Shown: one piece after another, positions 11,886 to 20,600 of the stretch
Layout: each line of letters starts with the position of its first letter
How positions within the stretch are numbered: position 1 is the first letter of the stretch
Assembly (NCBI RefSeq): GCF_900111125.1
Contig: NZ_FOGE01000009.1
Coordinates: forward strand, 113,748 to 177,747
Direction: 5' to 3'
Origin: Sphingobium sp. YR768
GTDB taxonomy: Bacteria > Pseudomonadota > Alphaproteobacteria > Sphingomonadales > Sphingomonadaceae
DNA length: 64,000 nucleotides
Notes under the pieces: generated by a model
Seen by the model: the letters and a program-made list of their open reading frames with translations, nothing else
Database searches by the model: none
Told to the model about the DNA's origin: nothing
Program-made: the position numbers and the translations under genes

Positions 11886-12175
11886 GGGTGGGCGTGATGG
11901 CGGCACGCCCGGCGATTGGCAAGGCGGATCGGCGAACCATCCAGTCCGCCTACGTAACGTTCATGCTCCAGCAAGCATGGATGCGGCAGATGATGCTGCA
12001 TGCCATTTGCAGCTTCCCTTGGCGGCACGGTCGCGCCGGTCCTGTTGATGCTGTCGCCCTTCGCGGTGATGGCGGCGAAGGATTGCAGCGTCTGGAAACC
12101 GGCCGCCAAAGTCGCAAAAGCCACCAGTGACACCCCCTGCACCCCGGCCCGCCCGCCGTTGATGTGACGGCGCAT
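11882..12175 (-). CDS. Possible small protein, weak support
   Basis: An open frame of 97 codons begins MRRHINGGRAGVQG and has a hydrophobic stretch VSLVAFATLAAGFQTLQSF. The first 50 codons have GC-rich third positions like the neighbours; the second half does not. It overlaps the hydantoinase start by 4 nt. No domain is recognised. This is the only coding candidate in the 328-bp stretch between the hydantoinase and zf-CHCC genes, and it may be a decayed gene or chance. Confidence 0.25.
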   Translation of the reverse strand: MRRHINGGRAGVQGVSLVAFATLAAGFQTLQSFAAITAKGDSINRTGATVPPREAANGMQHHLPHPCLLEHERYVGGLDGSPIRLANRRACRHHAHP

Positions 12176-12213
12176 ATTGCAGCGCAACCGTGCCGCTGCT
12201 AACGCCATGGGCC

Positions 12214-12441
12214 ATGATCCAGCCGCCCGAAACCATCCGAGTCTCCAAGTCCCGCGTCTCCTGCGACGGTTCAGGGGACATTCCCGCCGCCCTCGGCCAT
12301 CCGCGCGTCTTTCTGGAGATTGACGAACATGGCTATGTCGACTGCGGCTATTGCGATCGCCGCTTCGTGCTGATCGGTGGCGCGGCCGACACCCCCGACG
12401 TCGCGGCCAAGCCGGACATCGCCTCGGGCGCCAGCCTCTAA
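12214..12441 (+). CDS. Zinc-finger (zf-CHCC) domain protein
   Basis: 75-aa protein of the family related to the NDUFS6 zinc subunit of complex I. The metal ligands are visible as Cys in VSCDGSG, His in GHPRVFLEI and CxxC in VDCGYCDRRFVLIGG. The Ala/Pro-rich tail is about 18 residues. ATG 12214 (MIQPPETIRV) matches homologues; the frame is open further upstream without support. In alphaproteobacteria these small proteins are usually soluble and of unproven function. Confidence 0.85.
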   Translation: MIQPPETIRVSKSRVSCDGSGDIPAALGHPRVFLEIDEHGYVDCGYCDRRFVLIGGAADTPDVAAKPDIASGASL

Positions 12442-12472
12442 CTCTATCGGCGGCGCTGCCGCTTATGAAAAA

Positions 12473-12536
12473 CTCTGCGTTCTCTGCGCCTTTGCGCGAA
12501 TAAATTTTTGCGCGCAGAGGCGCGGAGAAGGCAGAG
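12473..12536. repeat. Inverted repeat, CTCTGCGCC type
   Basis: Imperfect 26-nt arms (12473-12498 and 12511-12536) around an AT-rich 12-nt loop lie just upstream of tldD. They may be part of the tldD leader or a terminator for the upstream gene. Confidence 0.7.
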
Positions 12537-12609
12537 CCATTTCGAGAGCCGCTTCGCGGCCTTGTTTTTGCCCTTGGGCGAACGCGACCTCCCGCCTATA
12601 TCGGGCGGC

Positions 12610-14052
12610 ATGACCGATCTCGCTTCGCAATTCACCGATGCCCGTGGCCTTCTCTATCGTCCGGGCCTGCTCGATCCCGATGGCGCGCGCCGCCTGACCG
12701 CACAGGCGCTTGGCCAGTGCGACGATGGCGAGCTGTATCTGCAATATCGGGCGAGCGAGAGCTTCGGCTTCGACGATGGCCGATTGAAGACCGCCGACTA
12801 TTCGACCGACGCGGGCTTCGGCCTGCGCGGCGTGTCGGGCGAGATGACCGGTTTCGCCCATGCCAATGACCTCAGCGAAGCGGCGATCCGCAAGGCTGCA
12901 CAGACGCTGACCCTGCTCGATCCGGCCAAGGGCCAGCCCGCCCCGCCGCCGCAGCGCACCAACCGCCATCTTTATACCGACGCCAATCCGCTGGAGATCG
13001 TGCCCTTCGCCGAGAAGGTCGCGCTCTGCGCCGAGATTGACGCCGCCGCCCGCGCCCGCGACCCGCGCGTCGCGCAGGTGTCCGTCAGCATCGCGGGAAG
13101 CTGGTCCGTGGTCGAAATCGTCCGCGCCGACGGCTTTACCGCCACCGACATTCGCCCGCTCGTCCGCCTCAACGTCTCCGTCATCCTGGAGGAAAATGGC
13201 CGCCGCGAAACCGGCGTGTTCGGCATTGGCGGCCGCTATCTCTATGATCAGGTCATGGATCCGGCGGTCTGGAACCGCGCCATCGACGAAGCGCTGGCGC
13301 AGGCCCGCGTCAACATGCGCTCGGTCGCCGCGCCCGCTGGTGAAATGACCGTGCTGCTCGGTTCCGGCTGGCCCGGCGTGCTGGTGCATGAAGCGATCGG
13401 CCATGGTCTGGAAGGCGATTTCAACCGCAAGGGCACCAGCGCCTTCTCCGGCCGCATCGGTCAGCGCGTCGCCGCGCCCGGCGTCACCGTGGTCGACGAT
13501 GGCAGCATCATGGACCGTCGCGGCTCGCTCTCGATCGATGATGAAGGCACGCCGACGCAGGAAAATATCCTGATCGAGGACGGCATTCTCAAAGGCTATA
13601 TGCAGGATCGCCTGAACGCCCGCCTGATGGGCGTCGCCCCCACCGGCAACGGGCGCCGCGAATCCTATGCCCACGCCCCCATGCCGCGCATGACCAATAC
13701 CTTCATCAAGGGCGGCAAGGACGATCCGGAAGAGCTGCTCGGCCGCATGAAAACCGGCATCTTCGCCAAGAGCTTCGGCGGCGGTCAGGTCGACATCGTC
13801 TCCGGCAAATTCGTCTTCTCCTGCACGGAGGCCTATAAGGTCGAAAATGGCAAGCTGGGTGACCCGATCAAGGGCGCGACCCTGATCGGCGACGGCCCGA
13901 CCGCCCTGACCAAGGTGGTCGGCATCGGCAGCGACTGGGCGCTGGATGAAGGCGTGGGCATGTGCGGCAAGGGCGGGCAAAGCGTGCCCGCAGGCGTGGG
14001 CCAGCCTACCTTGCTGGTGGAAGGCCTGACGGTCGGCGGTACGGCGACCTGA
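12610..14052 (+). CDS. tldD: Metalloprotease TldD
   Basis: TldD/PmbA-family peptidase, known for processing microcin B17 and the CcdA antitoxin. The 480-aa product has the zinc-binding HEAIGH motif at residues 260-265, followed by GLEGDFNRKGTSAFSG and the family's GKFVFSCTEAYKVENGKLG near the C-terminus. ATG 12610 was chosen because upstream codons run into the palindrome. The partner pmbA (tldE) is not in this window. Confidence 0.95.
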   Translation: MTDLASQFTDARGLLYRPGLLDPDGARRLTAQALGQCDDGELYLQYRASESFGFDDGRLKTADYSTDAGFGLRGVSGEMTGFAHANDLSEAAIRKAAQTLTLLDPAKGQPAPPPQRTNRHLYTDANPLEIVPFAEKVALCAEIDAAARARDPRVAQVSVSIAGSWSVVEIVRADGFTATDIRPLVRLNVSVILEENGRRETGVFGIGGRYLYDQVMDPAVWNRAIDEALAQARVNMRSVAAPAGEMTVLLGSGWPGVLVHEAIGHGLEGDFNRKGTSAFSGRIGQRVAAPGVTVVDDGSIMDRRGSLSIDDEGTPTQENILIEDGILKGYMQDRLNARLMGVAPTGNGRRESYAHAPMPRMTNTFIKGGKDDPEELLGRMKTGIFAKSFGGGQVDIVSGKFVFSCTEAYKVENGKLGDPIKGATLIGDGPTALTKVVGIGSDWALDEGVGMCGKGGQSVPAGVGQPTLLVEGLTVGGTAT

Positions 14053-14143
14053 CGAAATAAGGCTCCGGTCGGCAGTACGGCGACCTGAGCCTTACGCCCC
14101 ATGAGTGGCGGGAACCGACCCGCTACTTCGTCATTGGGGTTAT

Positions 14144-14719
14144 ATGAACATGCTGACCGACAGCCATGATGCCGTGACCGCCGACTGGGCGGCCGCTTTG
14201 CTCGATTTCTGGTTCAACCAGATGGGCGAGGCGGGATGGTACAGCCATGATCCCGCGCTCGACCGGACCTGCATCACCCGATTCGACCAACTCTGGCGGG
14301 AAAAGCAGGCGCTGGCCGCCGACGCCTTTCTCGACCGGGCCGACGATGCGCTGGCGGCCGTGCTGCTGTTCGACCAGCTACCTCGCAACATGTATCGCGG
14401 CACGGCGCAGGCTTTCTCGACCGATGCGCTGGCGCGCGACATTGCGCGCGGCGCCATCGCGCAGGGCTATGACATCCAGATTGGCGGCGCGGGTCGCCTC
14501 TTCTTCTACATGCCCTTCCAACATAGCGAGGCGCTGGAGGATCAGGATCTGTCCCTGACCCTGTTTGAGGGCGCCGGGGACGAACGATCGCTGGAATTTG
14601 CGCGGGAACATCATGCAACCATTGCCCGCTTCGGCCGTTTTCCGCATCGCAACGCCGCCCTTGGGCGCCCTACCCTGCCCGCAGAAGCCGAGGCGGTGGC
14701 TGAAGGCGCGCGCTGGTAA
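14144..14719 (+). CDS. DUF924 family protein
   Basis: 191-aa soluble protein of the DUF924 family. Diagnostic segments are LLDFWFNQMGEAGWYSHD near the start, LLFDQLPRNMYRGTAQAFSTD and FFYMPFQHSEALEDQDLS. The family has a tetratricopeptide-like helical fold and no established function. ATG 14144 is chosen over codons 13 residues upstream because homologues begin near ADWAAALLDFW. It sits between tldD and the nitrogen-regulated glnK operon, in the same direction. Confidence 0.9.
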   Translation: MNMLTDSHDAVTADWAAALLDFWFNQMGEAGWYSHDPALDRTCITRFDQLWREKQALAADAFLDRADDALAAVLLFDQLPRNMYRGTAQAFSTDALARDIARGAIAQGYDIQIGGAGRLFFYMPFQHSEALEDQDLSLTLFEGAGDERSLEFAREHHATIARFGRFPHRNAALGRPTLPAEAEAVAEGARW

Positions 14720-14824
14720 CAAAACTGCCCAAAATTTAGGCATCAATGCCGCACTGCCCATTTTTTTGGCGGTGCAGCATGGGCCGTCGCGGCCAAAGCC
14801 CGCATTAACCCGTCTTTAGCAATT

Positions 14825-14840
14825 TGGCACGCCTCTTGCT
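14825..14840 (+). promoter_or_regulatory. Sigma-54 (RpoN) promoter of glnK-amtB
   Basis: TGGCAC at 14825-14830, five bases, then TTGCT at 14836-14840 match the -24/-12 consensus. The site is 34 nt before the PII gene start. This fits control by RpoN and NtrC under nitrogen limitation. No well-spaced NtrC site was found upstream. Confidence 0.85.
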
Positions 14841-14873
14841 GGTAGTCGTCCGCACACCAAATAAGGGGGCGAC

Positions 14874-15212
14874 ATGAAACTTGTCATGGCTATCATCAAG
14901 CCGTTCAAGCTTGACGATGTCCGCGAGGCACTCTCCTCGCTCGGCATCGCGGGTATGACGGTCAGCGAAGTGAAGGGCTTCGGCCGCCAGAAGGGGCAGA
15001 CCGAAATCTACCGCGGCGCCGAATATTCCACCAACATGGTCCCGAAGATCAAGATCGAGGTCGTTTGCGACGACGATCTGGCGCCCCGCGTCGTGGAAGC
15101 GACCCAGGCGGCGGCCAATTCGGGCGCCATCGGCGATGGCAAGATCTTCGTCCTCGATGTCGGTCAGGCCGTGCGCATCCGCACCGGCGAGACCGGCGAA
15201 ACCGCGCTGTAA
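14874..15212 (+). CDS. glnK: Nitrogen regulatory protein PII (GlnK/GlnB type)
   Basis: Trimeric signal protein that senses 2-oxoglutarate, ATP/ADP and glutamine state. The 112-aa product begins MKLVMAIIKPFKLDDVREAL and carries the T-loop with the uridylylated Tyr in GQTEIYRGAEYST, then GDGKIFVLDVGQAVRIRTGE. It sits directly before amtB, which identifies it as the GlnK-type copy that blocks the ammonium channel. The sigma-54 promoter at 14825 drives it. glnB versus glnK naming rests on this linkage. Confidence 0.95.
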   Translation: MKLVMAIIKPFKLDDVREALSSLGIAGMTVSEVKGFGRQKGQTEIYRGAEYSTNMVPKIKIEVVCDDDLAPRVVEATQAAANSGAIGDGKIFVLDVGQAVRIRTGETGETAL

Positions 15213-15225
15213 GAAGGGGGAAATA

Positions 15226-16572
15226 ATGACCTTTTCCAAGAAACTTGGCGGCGTGGCGGGGGCTATGGCCCTGTCGCTCTTCACCGCCCTGCCCGCCTGG
15301 GCGCAGGACGCTGCCGCGCCTGCCGCCACGGTCGACAAGGGCGACGTCGCCTGGATGATGACCTCCACCATTCTGGTGCTGGCGATGATCCTGCCGGGCC
15401 TGGCCCTCTTCTACGGCGGTCTGGTCCGCAGCAAGAACATGCTGTCGGTGATGACGCAGATCGGCGCCGCCGCCTGTCTCGCCATGCTGATCTGGGTGAT
15501 CTACGGCTATTCGATGGCCTTCGGTCCCGATTATACCAGCGGCCTCAGCAACTTCGTCTCGACCTTCGACAAGGCGTTCCTGAAGGGCATCACGCCCGCT
15601 TCGCAGGCCGCGACCTTCACCGCCGGCGTCGAAATCCCTGAATATGTCTTCGTCTCCTTCCAGATGACCTTCGCCGCGATCACCGTCGCGCTGGTGCTGG
15701 GTTCGGTGGTCGAACGCATCAAATTCTCGGCCGTGATGGTCTTCGCCGCCGTCTGGCTGACGATCGTCTATTTCCCGATCGCGCACATGGTGTGGGCGGC
15801 TTCGGGCTATTTCTTCAAGGCTGGCGCCCTCGACTTTGCGGGCGGCACCGTCGTCCACATCAACGCGGGCGTTTCGGCTCTGGTGGCCTGCATCATCCTG
15901 GGCAAGCGCATCGGCTATCCCAAGGAACCGATGGCTCCGCACAGCCTGACGCTGACGGCCGTCGGCACCGGCCTGCTGTGGGTTGGCTGGTTCGGCTTCA
16001 ACGCCGGTTCGGCGCTGGAAGCCAATGGCTCGGCGGCTCTCGCCATGATCAACACCTTCGTCGCCACCGCTTCTGCCGGCCTCTTCTGGATGCTTGCTGA
16101 AAAGCTGAACGGTCACAAGGGTTCGGCTCTGGGCTTCTGCTCGGGCATCATCGCCGGCCTCGTCGCCGTCACCCCGGCCGCCGGCAACTCCGGTCCGTTC
16201 GGTGCGATCATCCTGGGCGCCGTCGCCTCGATCGTCTGCTTCTATGCCGTCACCGTCCTCAAGCCCAAGCTCGGCTATGACGACAGCCTGGACGCCTTCG
16301 GCATCCACGGCATCGGCGGCATGATCGGCGCCATCGGCACCGCCATCGTCTACTCGCCTGCCTTTGGTGGCCCCGGCGCAGCGGACTATGAAATCGGCGC
16401 CAAGCTGATCGTCCAGATCGAAGCGGTCGTCGTGACCATCATCTGGGCCTCGATCGGCACCGCCATCGCCATCTTCATCGCCAAGGCCGTCACCGGTCTG
16501 CGGGTCAGCCAGGAGGTCGAATATGAAGGCCTCGACCTCGGCGAACATGGCGAGCGCGCCTACAATCTCTAA
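15226..16572 (+). CDS. amtB: Ammonium transporter
   Basis: Trimeric Amt-family ammonium channel of the inner membrane. The 448-aa chain has a signal peptide (about 1-25, ending PAWAQD) and eleven predicted helices. Family motifs include LVRSKNMLSVM, the pore residues in FAGGTVVHINAGVSALV, and AFGIHGIGGMIGAIGTA near residue 365 with the second pore His. ATG 15226 follows AAGGGGG and is 13 nt after glnK. The two genes end at the terminator at 16647. Confidence 0.97.
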   Translation: MTFSKKLGGVAGAMALSLFTALPAWAQDAAAPAATVDKGDVAWMMTSTILVLAMILPGLALFYGGLVRSKNMLSVMTQIGAAACLAMLIWVIYGYSMAFGPDYTSGLSNFVSTFDKAFLKGITPASQAATFTAGVEIPEYVFVSFQMTFAAITVALVLGSVVERIKFSAVMVFAAVWLTIVYFPIAHMVWAASGYFFKAGALDFAGGTVVHINAGVSALVACIILGKRIGYPKEPMAPHSLTLTAVGTGLLWVGWFGFNAGSALEANGSAALAMINTFVATASAGLFWMLAEKLNGHKGSALGFCSGIIAGLVAVTPAAGNSGPFGAIILGAVASIVCFYAVTVLKPKLGYDDSLDAFGIHGIGGMIGAIGTAIVYSPAFGGPGAADYEIGAKLIVQIEAVVVTIIWASIGTAIAIFIAKAVTGLRVSQEVEYEGLDLGEHGERAYNL

Positions 16573-16646
16573 GTTTGGCAGGGCGGGCCGTCCCACAGGG
16601 ACAAGGCCCGCCCGCCCCACCTCGTTCCTCCTGCGAACATGCCTTG

Positions 16647-16677
16647 GGGCCGGTGTGAAAACACCGGCCCTATTTTT
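16647..16677 (+). terminator. Rho-independent terminator of glnK-amtB
   Basis: A perfect 10-bp stem GGGCCGGTGT/ACACCGGCCC with a GAAA loop is followed by TATTTTT. It lies 75 nt after the amtB stop. Confidence 0.93.
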
Positions 16678-16727
16678 GTGGGTGGTTCTGGGGGCTGGCC
16701 GGATAAAGGGAGGGAGTCGAAAAAAAT

Positions 16728-16834
16728 GCCGTCACCCAGGCCCCTTTGACCGGCTCAGGACGGACCTGATCCAGGGGCTCCTGATCTGGCGCTTGCGGAG
16801 AAAAGCCGGATGTCAGATCAAGCCCGGCATGACG
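16728..16834. repeat. Intergenic repeat, GCCGTCACCCAGGCCCC type
   Basis: Partly complementary segments (CTGATCCAGGGG, CAGATCAAGCCCGGCATGACG) form a decayed palindromic repeat. With the amtB terminator it accounts for most of the 343-bp gene-free stretch before the lipoprotein gene. Confidence 0.55.
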
Positions 16835-16915
16835 AAGGCTATATAACGGCTGACGACCACTATCAGACGCCGGACCTTTAAGGTATTTGCACAAGGGACA
16901 GACCGCGAAGGGGGA

Positions 16916-17227
16916 ATGGTGGTGATACGTCTTTGGTTTCTTGCAGTTTTCATGCTGACGGCTTGTGGGAACAGTGCCGAACAGCGACTACCAGCCACCG
17001 AAGTTGTCGCTCAGAAATTTATGGCAAATCCTCAACCGCCCGCACCGTCTCCGGAGCTACAAAAGCAGATTACTTTTATGGACGCATGCGCCGTTAAGCT
17101 CATCCGGGCCAGTGACATAACTTGGGACACGCCTAACGACGACATAACCAAGAAGGTCCGAGCTTTCATGAAGCAATGTGAGACAGAACTTCATGCCCGA
17201 CTTGATAAGAAACAGGCTCTGGACTGA
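16916..17227 (+). CDS. Hypothetical lipoprotein
   Basis: 103-aa protein with a short signal sequence and the lipobox LTAC (Cys about 17), so probably an outer-membrane or periplasmic lipoprotein. The mature part has two Cys (DACAVKL and KQCETEL) that could form a disulphide, and ends in a charged helix. GAAGGGGGA precedes the ATG. Base composition is lower in GC than the neighbours, which suggests a recently acquired orphan. No domain is recognised. Confidence 0.65.
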   Translation: MVVIRLWFLAVFMLTACGNSAEQRLPATEVVAQKFMANPQPPAPSPELQKQITFMDACAVKLIRASDITWDTPNDDITKKVRAFMKQCETELHARLDKKQALD

Positions 17228-17284
17228 TTAACGTGGCTTCTGCGTCCTGCTGCTCGATAGCTGCCAGTCTCCTACCGCCCCTTT

Positions 17285-17418
17285 CGTCATTCCCGCGACC
17301 CGAAGGGCGGCCGTAGGCCAACGCGGGAACCCATCTCCCCACCTGTCAACAGAGTGAAAAGGCGCGAGATGAATCCCCGCGTTGGCCTACGGCCGCCCTT
17401 CGGGTCGCGGGGATGACG
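17285..17418. repeat. Long inverted repeat, CGACCCGAAGGGCGGCCG type
   Basis: Arms of about 44 nt at 17285 and 17375 are nearly complementary, around a 46-nt loop. The repeat lies between the lipoprotein gene and the crtB stop, in convergent position. Confidence 0.8.
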
Positions 17419-17453
17419 GTGTAGGAATGATGCGTCCGCCATCCAGCCAAGCC

Positions 17454-18404
17454 TCAGTCCGGCATCGTCCACAACCCCTCAGCCCGCGCCACCTCTCCCG
17501 GCCAGCGCCGCCCGCGCCCCGGCACCTGCAACCCCGCGCGCGCCACCCAGCCCAGCTTATCGCGCTTGGGCGTCACCACGCGATGGTCCCAGGCCTGCTC
17601 GCCCCGGCGCGCCACTTCGCGCGCAATGTCGCCATAGATGCCCGTCGCCGCCAGTACCGCCCAGGCAGCCCGTGGCGGCAGCGCCCCCGTGCCATGGCGC
17701 GCGCTTGCTTCATAGGCCGCCGCCATGTCCGCCAGCCGCCGCGCCAGCATCGCCAGACGCGGCCGGACCCAGGGCTTCATATGCTCGCCCGGCGGGATAT
17801 CCATCTCCGCCAGCCACTCCTGCGGCAGATAGCAGCGGTCCGCCGCCTCATCCTCGCTGATGTCGCGCGCGATATTGGCGAGCTGGAACGCCAGCCCCAG
17901 ATCGCAGGCCCGATCCAGCGTGGCCCGGTCATCCGGATCGACGCCCATCAGCACCGCCATCATGCACCCCACCGCGCCCGCGACATGATAGCAATAGCGC
18001 AGCATGTCCGCCTCGCTGCGCGGCCGCCAGTCGCGCGCATCCAGCGCGAAGCCTTCGATCAGATCATGGGCATAGCGCGCGGGAATAGCGCACTCCCGCA
18101 TCACCACGCCAAAGCCGTCGAACGCCGGATCGCCGGTCGCCTCTCCGGCCAGCGCCTTATCGGTCAGCACCCGCATCATCGACAGCCGCGCCTGCGCGTC
18201 GGCCACGCTGGTCATCGTCCCGCCATGGTCCTGCCCGTCGGCGATATCGTCGCATTTGCGGCACCAGGCATAGAGCAGCCAGGCCCGCTCGCGCGTCACC
18301 CGATCGAACAGTTTCGACGCCATGGTGAAGGATTTGGAGCCACGCGCGATGCTGTCGCGGGCATGGGCGACGAGGGCGGTGCGGTTTGGAATGATGGAGG
18401 ACAT
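17454..18404 (-). CDS. crtB: Phytoene synthase
   Basis: Joins two geranylgeranyl diphosphates head to head to form phytoene, the first committed carotenoid step. The 316-aa product has both Mg2+-binding aspartate motifs: DDIAD at residues 52-56 in YAWCRKCDDIADG, and DISED from residue 181 in LANIARDISEDEA. It is the last gene of the crtY-crtI-LOG-crtB run, separated from the LOG gene by 116 bp that contains a palindromic repeat. It may therefore depend on its own promoter. Confidence 0.96.
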   Translation of the reverse strand: MSSIIPNRTALVAHARDSIARGSKSFTMASKLFDRVTRERAWLLYAWCRKCDDIADGQDHGGTMTSVADAQARLSMMRVLTDKALAGEATGDPAFDGFGVVMRECAIPARYAHDLIEGFALDARDWRPRSEADMLRYCYHVAGAVGCMMAVLMGVDPDDRATLDRACDLGLAFQLANIARDISEDEAADRCYLPQEWLAEMDIPPGEHMKPWVRPRLAMLARRLADMAAAYEASARHGTGALPPRAAWAVLAATGIYGDIAREVARRGEQAWDHRVVTPKRDKLGWVARAGLQVPGRGRRWPGEVARAEGLWTMPD

Positions 18405-18449
18405 GGGTCAGACATGCCCGTCCCATGACCTGCCTGCAACAGCACAACG

Positions 18450-18513
18450 TGCTCCTGCGAAGGCAGGAGCCTAGTTCTGCCGTCTCAACGGGGCTCCTGC
18501 CTTCGCAGGAGCA
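18450..18513. repeat. Palindromic repeat, GCTCCTGCGAAGGCAGGAGC family
   Basis: Two copies of the short palindrome (18450-18470 and 18493-18513) pair with each other as 21-bp arms. The same family occurs at 23961, 25928, 33878 and 40781. Here it splits the crt gene run. Confidence 0.85.
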
Positions 18514-18520
18514 CTGCTTC

Positions 18521-19102
18521 CTAAAGCCGTGCCGCCTTCATCGCGAAGATCGTTTCGTGCGGCTGATAGGCCGCCATCGCATCGACCAGCGCTTCGATAC
18601 TGTCCTCATGGATCAGGATGCCGGCATGCTGGGCGCGGATGAAGCCCGTCTCCACCATCTGCCGGTTGAAGCCGATCAGCTGGTCATAAAAACCCGCCAC
18701 ATTCAGCAGCCCCACCGGCTTGCTATGATAGCCCAGCTGCGCCCAGCTGATCGCTTCCCACAATTCGTCCATCGTCCCCACGCCGCCGGGCAGGGTCACG
18801 AACCCGTCCGACAGGTCGGTGAACAGCTGCTTGCGCTGGTGCATGGTCTGCACGACATGCAGCTCAGTACAGCCGCGATGCGCCACTTCCGCGCCGACCA
18901 GCGCTTCGGGGATCACGCCGATCACTTCGCCGCCCGCCTCCAGCGCCGCATCCGCCACCGCGCCCATCAGGCCCAGCCGCCCGCCGCCATAAACGACGCC
19001 GATGCCCCGCTCCGCCAAAGTCCGCCCGACATGGCGCGCCGCGTCGATATAGGTCAGGTCGGCCGGCGTCGCCGACCCGCAATACACAGCCAGTCTCTTC
19101 AT
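18521..19102 (-). CDS. LOG-family protein (TIGR00730; cytokinin riboside 5'-monophosphate phosphoribohydrolase-like)
   Basis: Rossmann-fold nucleotide hydrolase family first named lysine decarboxylase-like. Members characterised as LOG release free base from nucleoside monophosphates. The 193-aa product carries MKRLAVYCGS at the start, GGGRLGLMGAVADAAL, the substrate loop TMHQRK (residues 86-91) and PGGVGTMDE (105-113). It starts 4 nt after the crtI stop, so it belongs to the crt transcription unit. Why it sits among carotenoid genes is unknown. A second LOG-type gene lies at 49396. Confidence 0.88.
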   Translation of the reverse strand: MKRLAVYCGSATPADLTYIDAARHVGRTLAERGIGVVYGGGRLGLMGAVADAALEAGGEVIGVIPEALVGAEVAHRGCTELHVVQTMHQRKQLFTDLSDGFVTLPGGVGTMDELWEAISWAQLGYHSKPVGLLNVAGFYDQLIGFNRQMVETGFIRAQHAGILIHEDSIEALVDAMAAYQPHETIFAMKAARL

Positions 19103-19106
19103 ATCT

Positions 19107-20600
19107 TCAACCCAAATCCTGCAACATCAGCGCCGCGGTCGCCTTGGCGCTGCCCACCACGCCGGGGATGCCCGCGCCGGGATGGGTGCCGGCCCCTACC
19201 AGATAGAGGTTGGGAATGACATCGTCGCGATTATGCGCGCGGAACCAGGCGCTCTGCGTCAGCAACGGCTCCAGGCTGAAGGCGCTGCCCAGATGCGCGT
19301 TCAGGTCGCGCCCGAAGTCGCTCGGCGCATAATGGAAGCGCGTGACGATGCGCGATCGTATGTCGGGGATCAGCCGGTGCTGGATCTCGTCCAATATCCG
19401 CTCGGCATAAGCCGGCGCAAACTGGTCCCAGTCGATCGGCAGCTTGCCCATATGCGGCACCGGGGCGAGCGCATAGAAGGTCGAATGCCCGTCCGGCGCC
19501 ATCGACGGATCGGTGACGGTCGGGTGGTGCAGATAGAGCGAGAAATCCTGCGGCAGCACGCCATGATCGTAAATGTCGGTCAGCAGTCCTTCATAGCGCG
19601 GCCCGAACAGGATCATATGGTGCGGAATGCCCGGCCAGCTGCCCTTGATGCCGAAATGCAGCACGAACAGGCTGGGCGACCAGCGTTTCTGGCTCAGACT
19701 GTCCGCCTGCTTCACCCCGCGCGGATGATGGCCCAGCAGATCGCGATAGCTGTGCATCAGATCGGCATTGGTGGCGATCGCATCCGCCTCCCCGCGCCAG
19801 CCGGATGCGGTATGCACCGCCGTCGCCTTGTCCCCGTAAGTTTCGATCCGCGTCACCGCATCGCCCAGCCGCAACGTGCCGCCCAGCCGTTCGAAATGCG
19901 TGGCCATCCCCTGCACCAGCCGGTTGGTGCCGCCCTTGGCGAACCACACCCCGCCATCCTTTTCCAGCTTGTGGATCAGGGCATAGATGGCGCTGGTCTT
20001 CATCGGATTGCCGCCGACCAGCAGCGTGTGAAAAGACAGCGCCTCGCGCAGCTTCTCATTCTTCACATGGGACGACACGACCGAATAGACCGATCGCCAG
20101 GCCTGATATTTGGCGAGGCTGGGGGCCGCCTTGATCATCGATGCAAAGTCGAGGAAAGCGACCGAGCCGAGCTTGCGATAGCCCTCCTCATAGACGCCCG
20201 CGGCATAGTCGCAGAAGCGTTCGTAACCGGCGACATCATTGGGATCGAGCTTGGCGATCTCCGCCCGCAACGCGGCTTCATTGTTCGAATAATCGAAATT
20301 GGTGCCGTCGCGCCAGTTGAGCCGATAGAAAGGCGACACCGGCATCAGCGTCACGTCCTGCGCCATGTCATGCCCCGACAGGCGCCATAATTCGCTCAGG
20401 CAATCGGGGTCGGTGATGACGGTCGGCCCCGCGTCGAAGGTGAAGCCGTCCTTCTCCCACATATAGGCGCGCCCGCCCGGCCGGTCCCGTCCCTCGACCA
20501 GCGTGGTGTCGATCCCGGCCGATTGCAGGCGGATGGCAAGCGCAAGGCCACCAAAGCCCGCACCAATGACGATCGCGTTTTTGGGATTTGGCCTGTCCAT
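19107..20600 (-). CDS. crtI: Phytoene desaturase
   Basis: FAD-dependent four-step desaturase converting phytoene to lycopene. The 497-aa product begins MDRPNPKNAIVIGAGFGGLA with the dinucleotide-binding motif, has VEGRDRPGGRAYMWEKDGFTF, and ends with the family's AGTHPGAGIPGVVGSAKATA segment. ATG 20600 overlaps the crtY stop (TGATG), so the two are translationally coupled; longer readings of the frame enter crtY and were rejected. Confidence 0.97.
   Translation of the reverse strand: MDRPNPKNAIVIGAGFGGLALAIRLQSAGIDTTLVEGRDRPGGRAYMWEKDGFTFDAGPTVITDPDCLSELWRLSGHDMAQDVTLMPVSPFYRLNWRDGTNFDYSNNEAALRAEIAKLDPNDVAGYERFCDYAAGVYEEGYRKLGSVAFLDFASMIKAAPSLAKYQAWRSVYSVVSSHVKNEKLREALSFHTLLVGGNPMKTSAIYALIHKLEKDGGVWFAKGGTNRLVQGMATHFERLGGTLRLGDAVTRIETYGDKATAVHTASGWRGEADAIATNADLMHSYRDLLGHHPRGVKQADSLSQKRWSPSLFVLHFGIKGSWPGIPHHMILFGPRYEGLLTDIYDHGVLPQDFSLYLHHPTVTDPSMAPDGHSTFYALAPVPHMGKLPIDWDQFAPAYAERILDEIQHRLIPDIRSRIVTRFHYAPSDFGRDLNAHLGSAFSLEPLLTQSAWFRAHNRDDVIPNLYLVGAGTHPGAGIPGVVGSAKATAALMLQDLG

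Noticed and set aside
9693..11897. 734-residue plus-strand frame opposite the hydantoinase gene
   Set aside because: It is an antisense shadow with repetitive His/Arg/Gly content and no domain; the minus-strand protein is clearly real.
14740..14824. NtrC-binding site upstream of the sigma-54 promoter
   Set aside because: Half-site-like GCACT and GGTGC sequences exist but their spacing (25 nt overall) does not fit the 17-nt palindrome.
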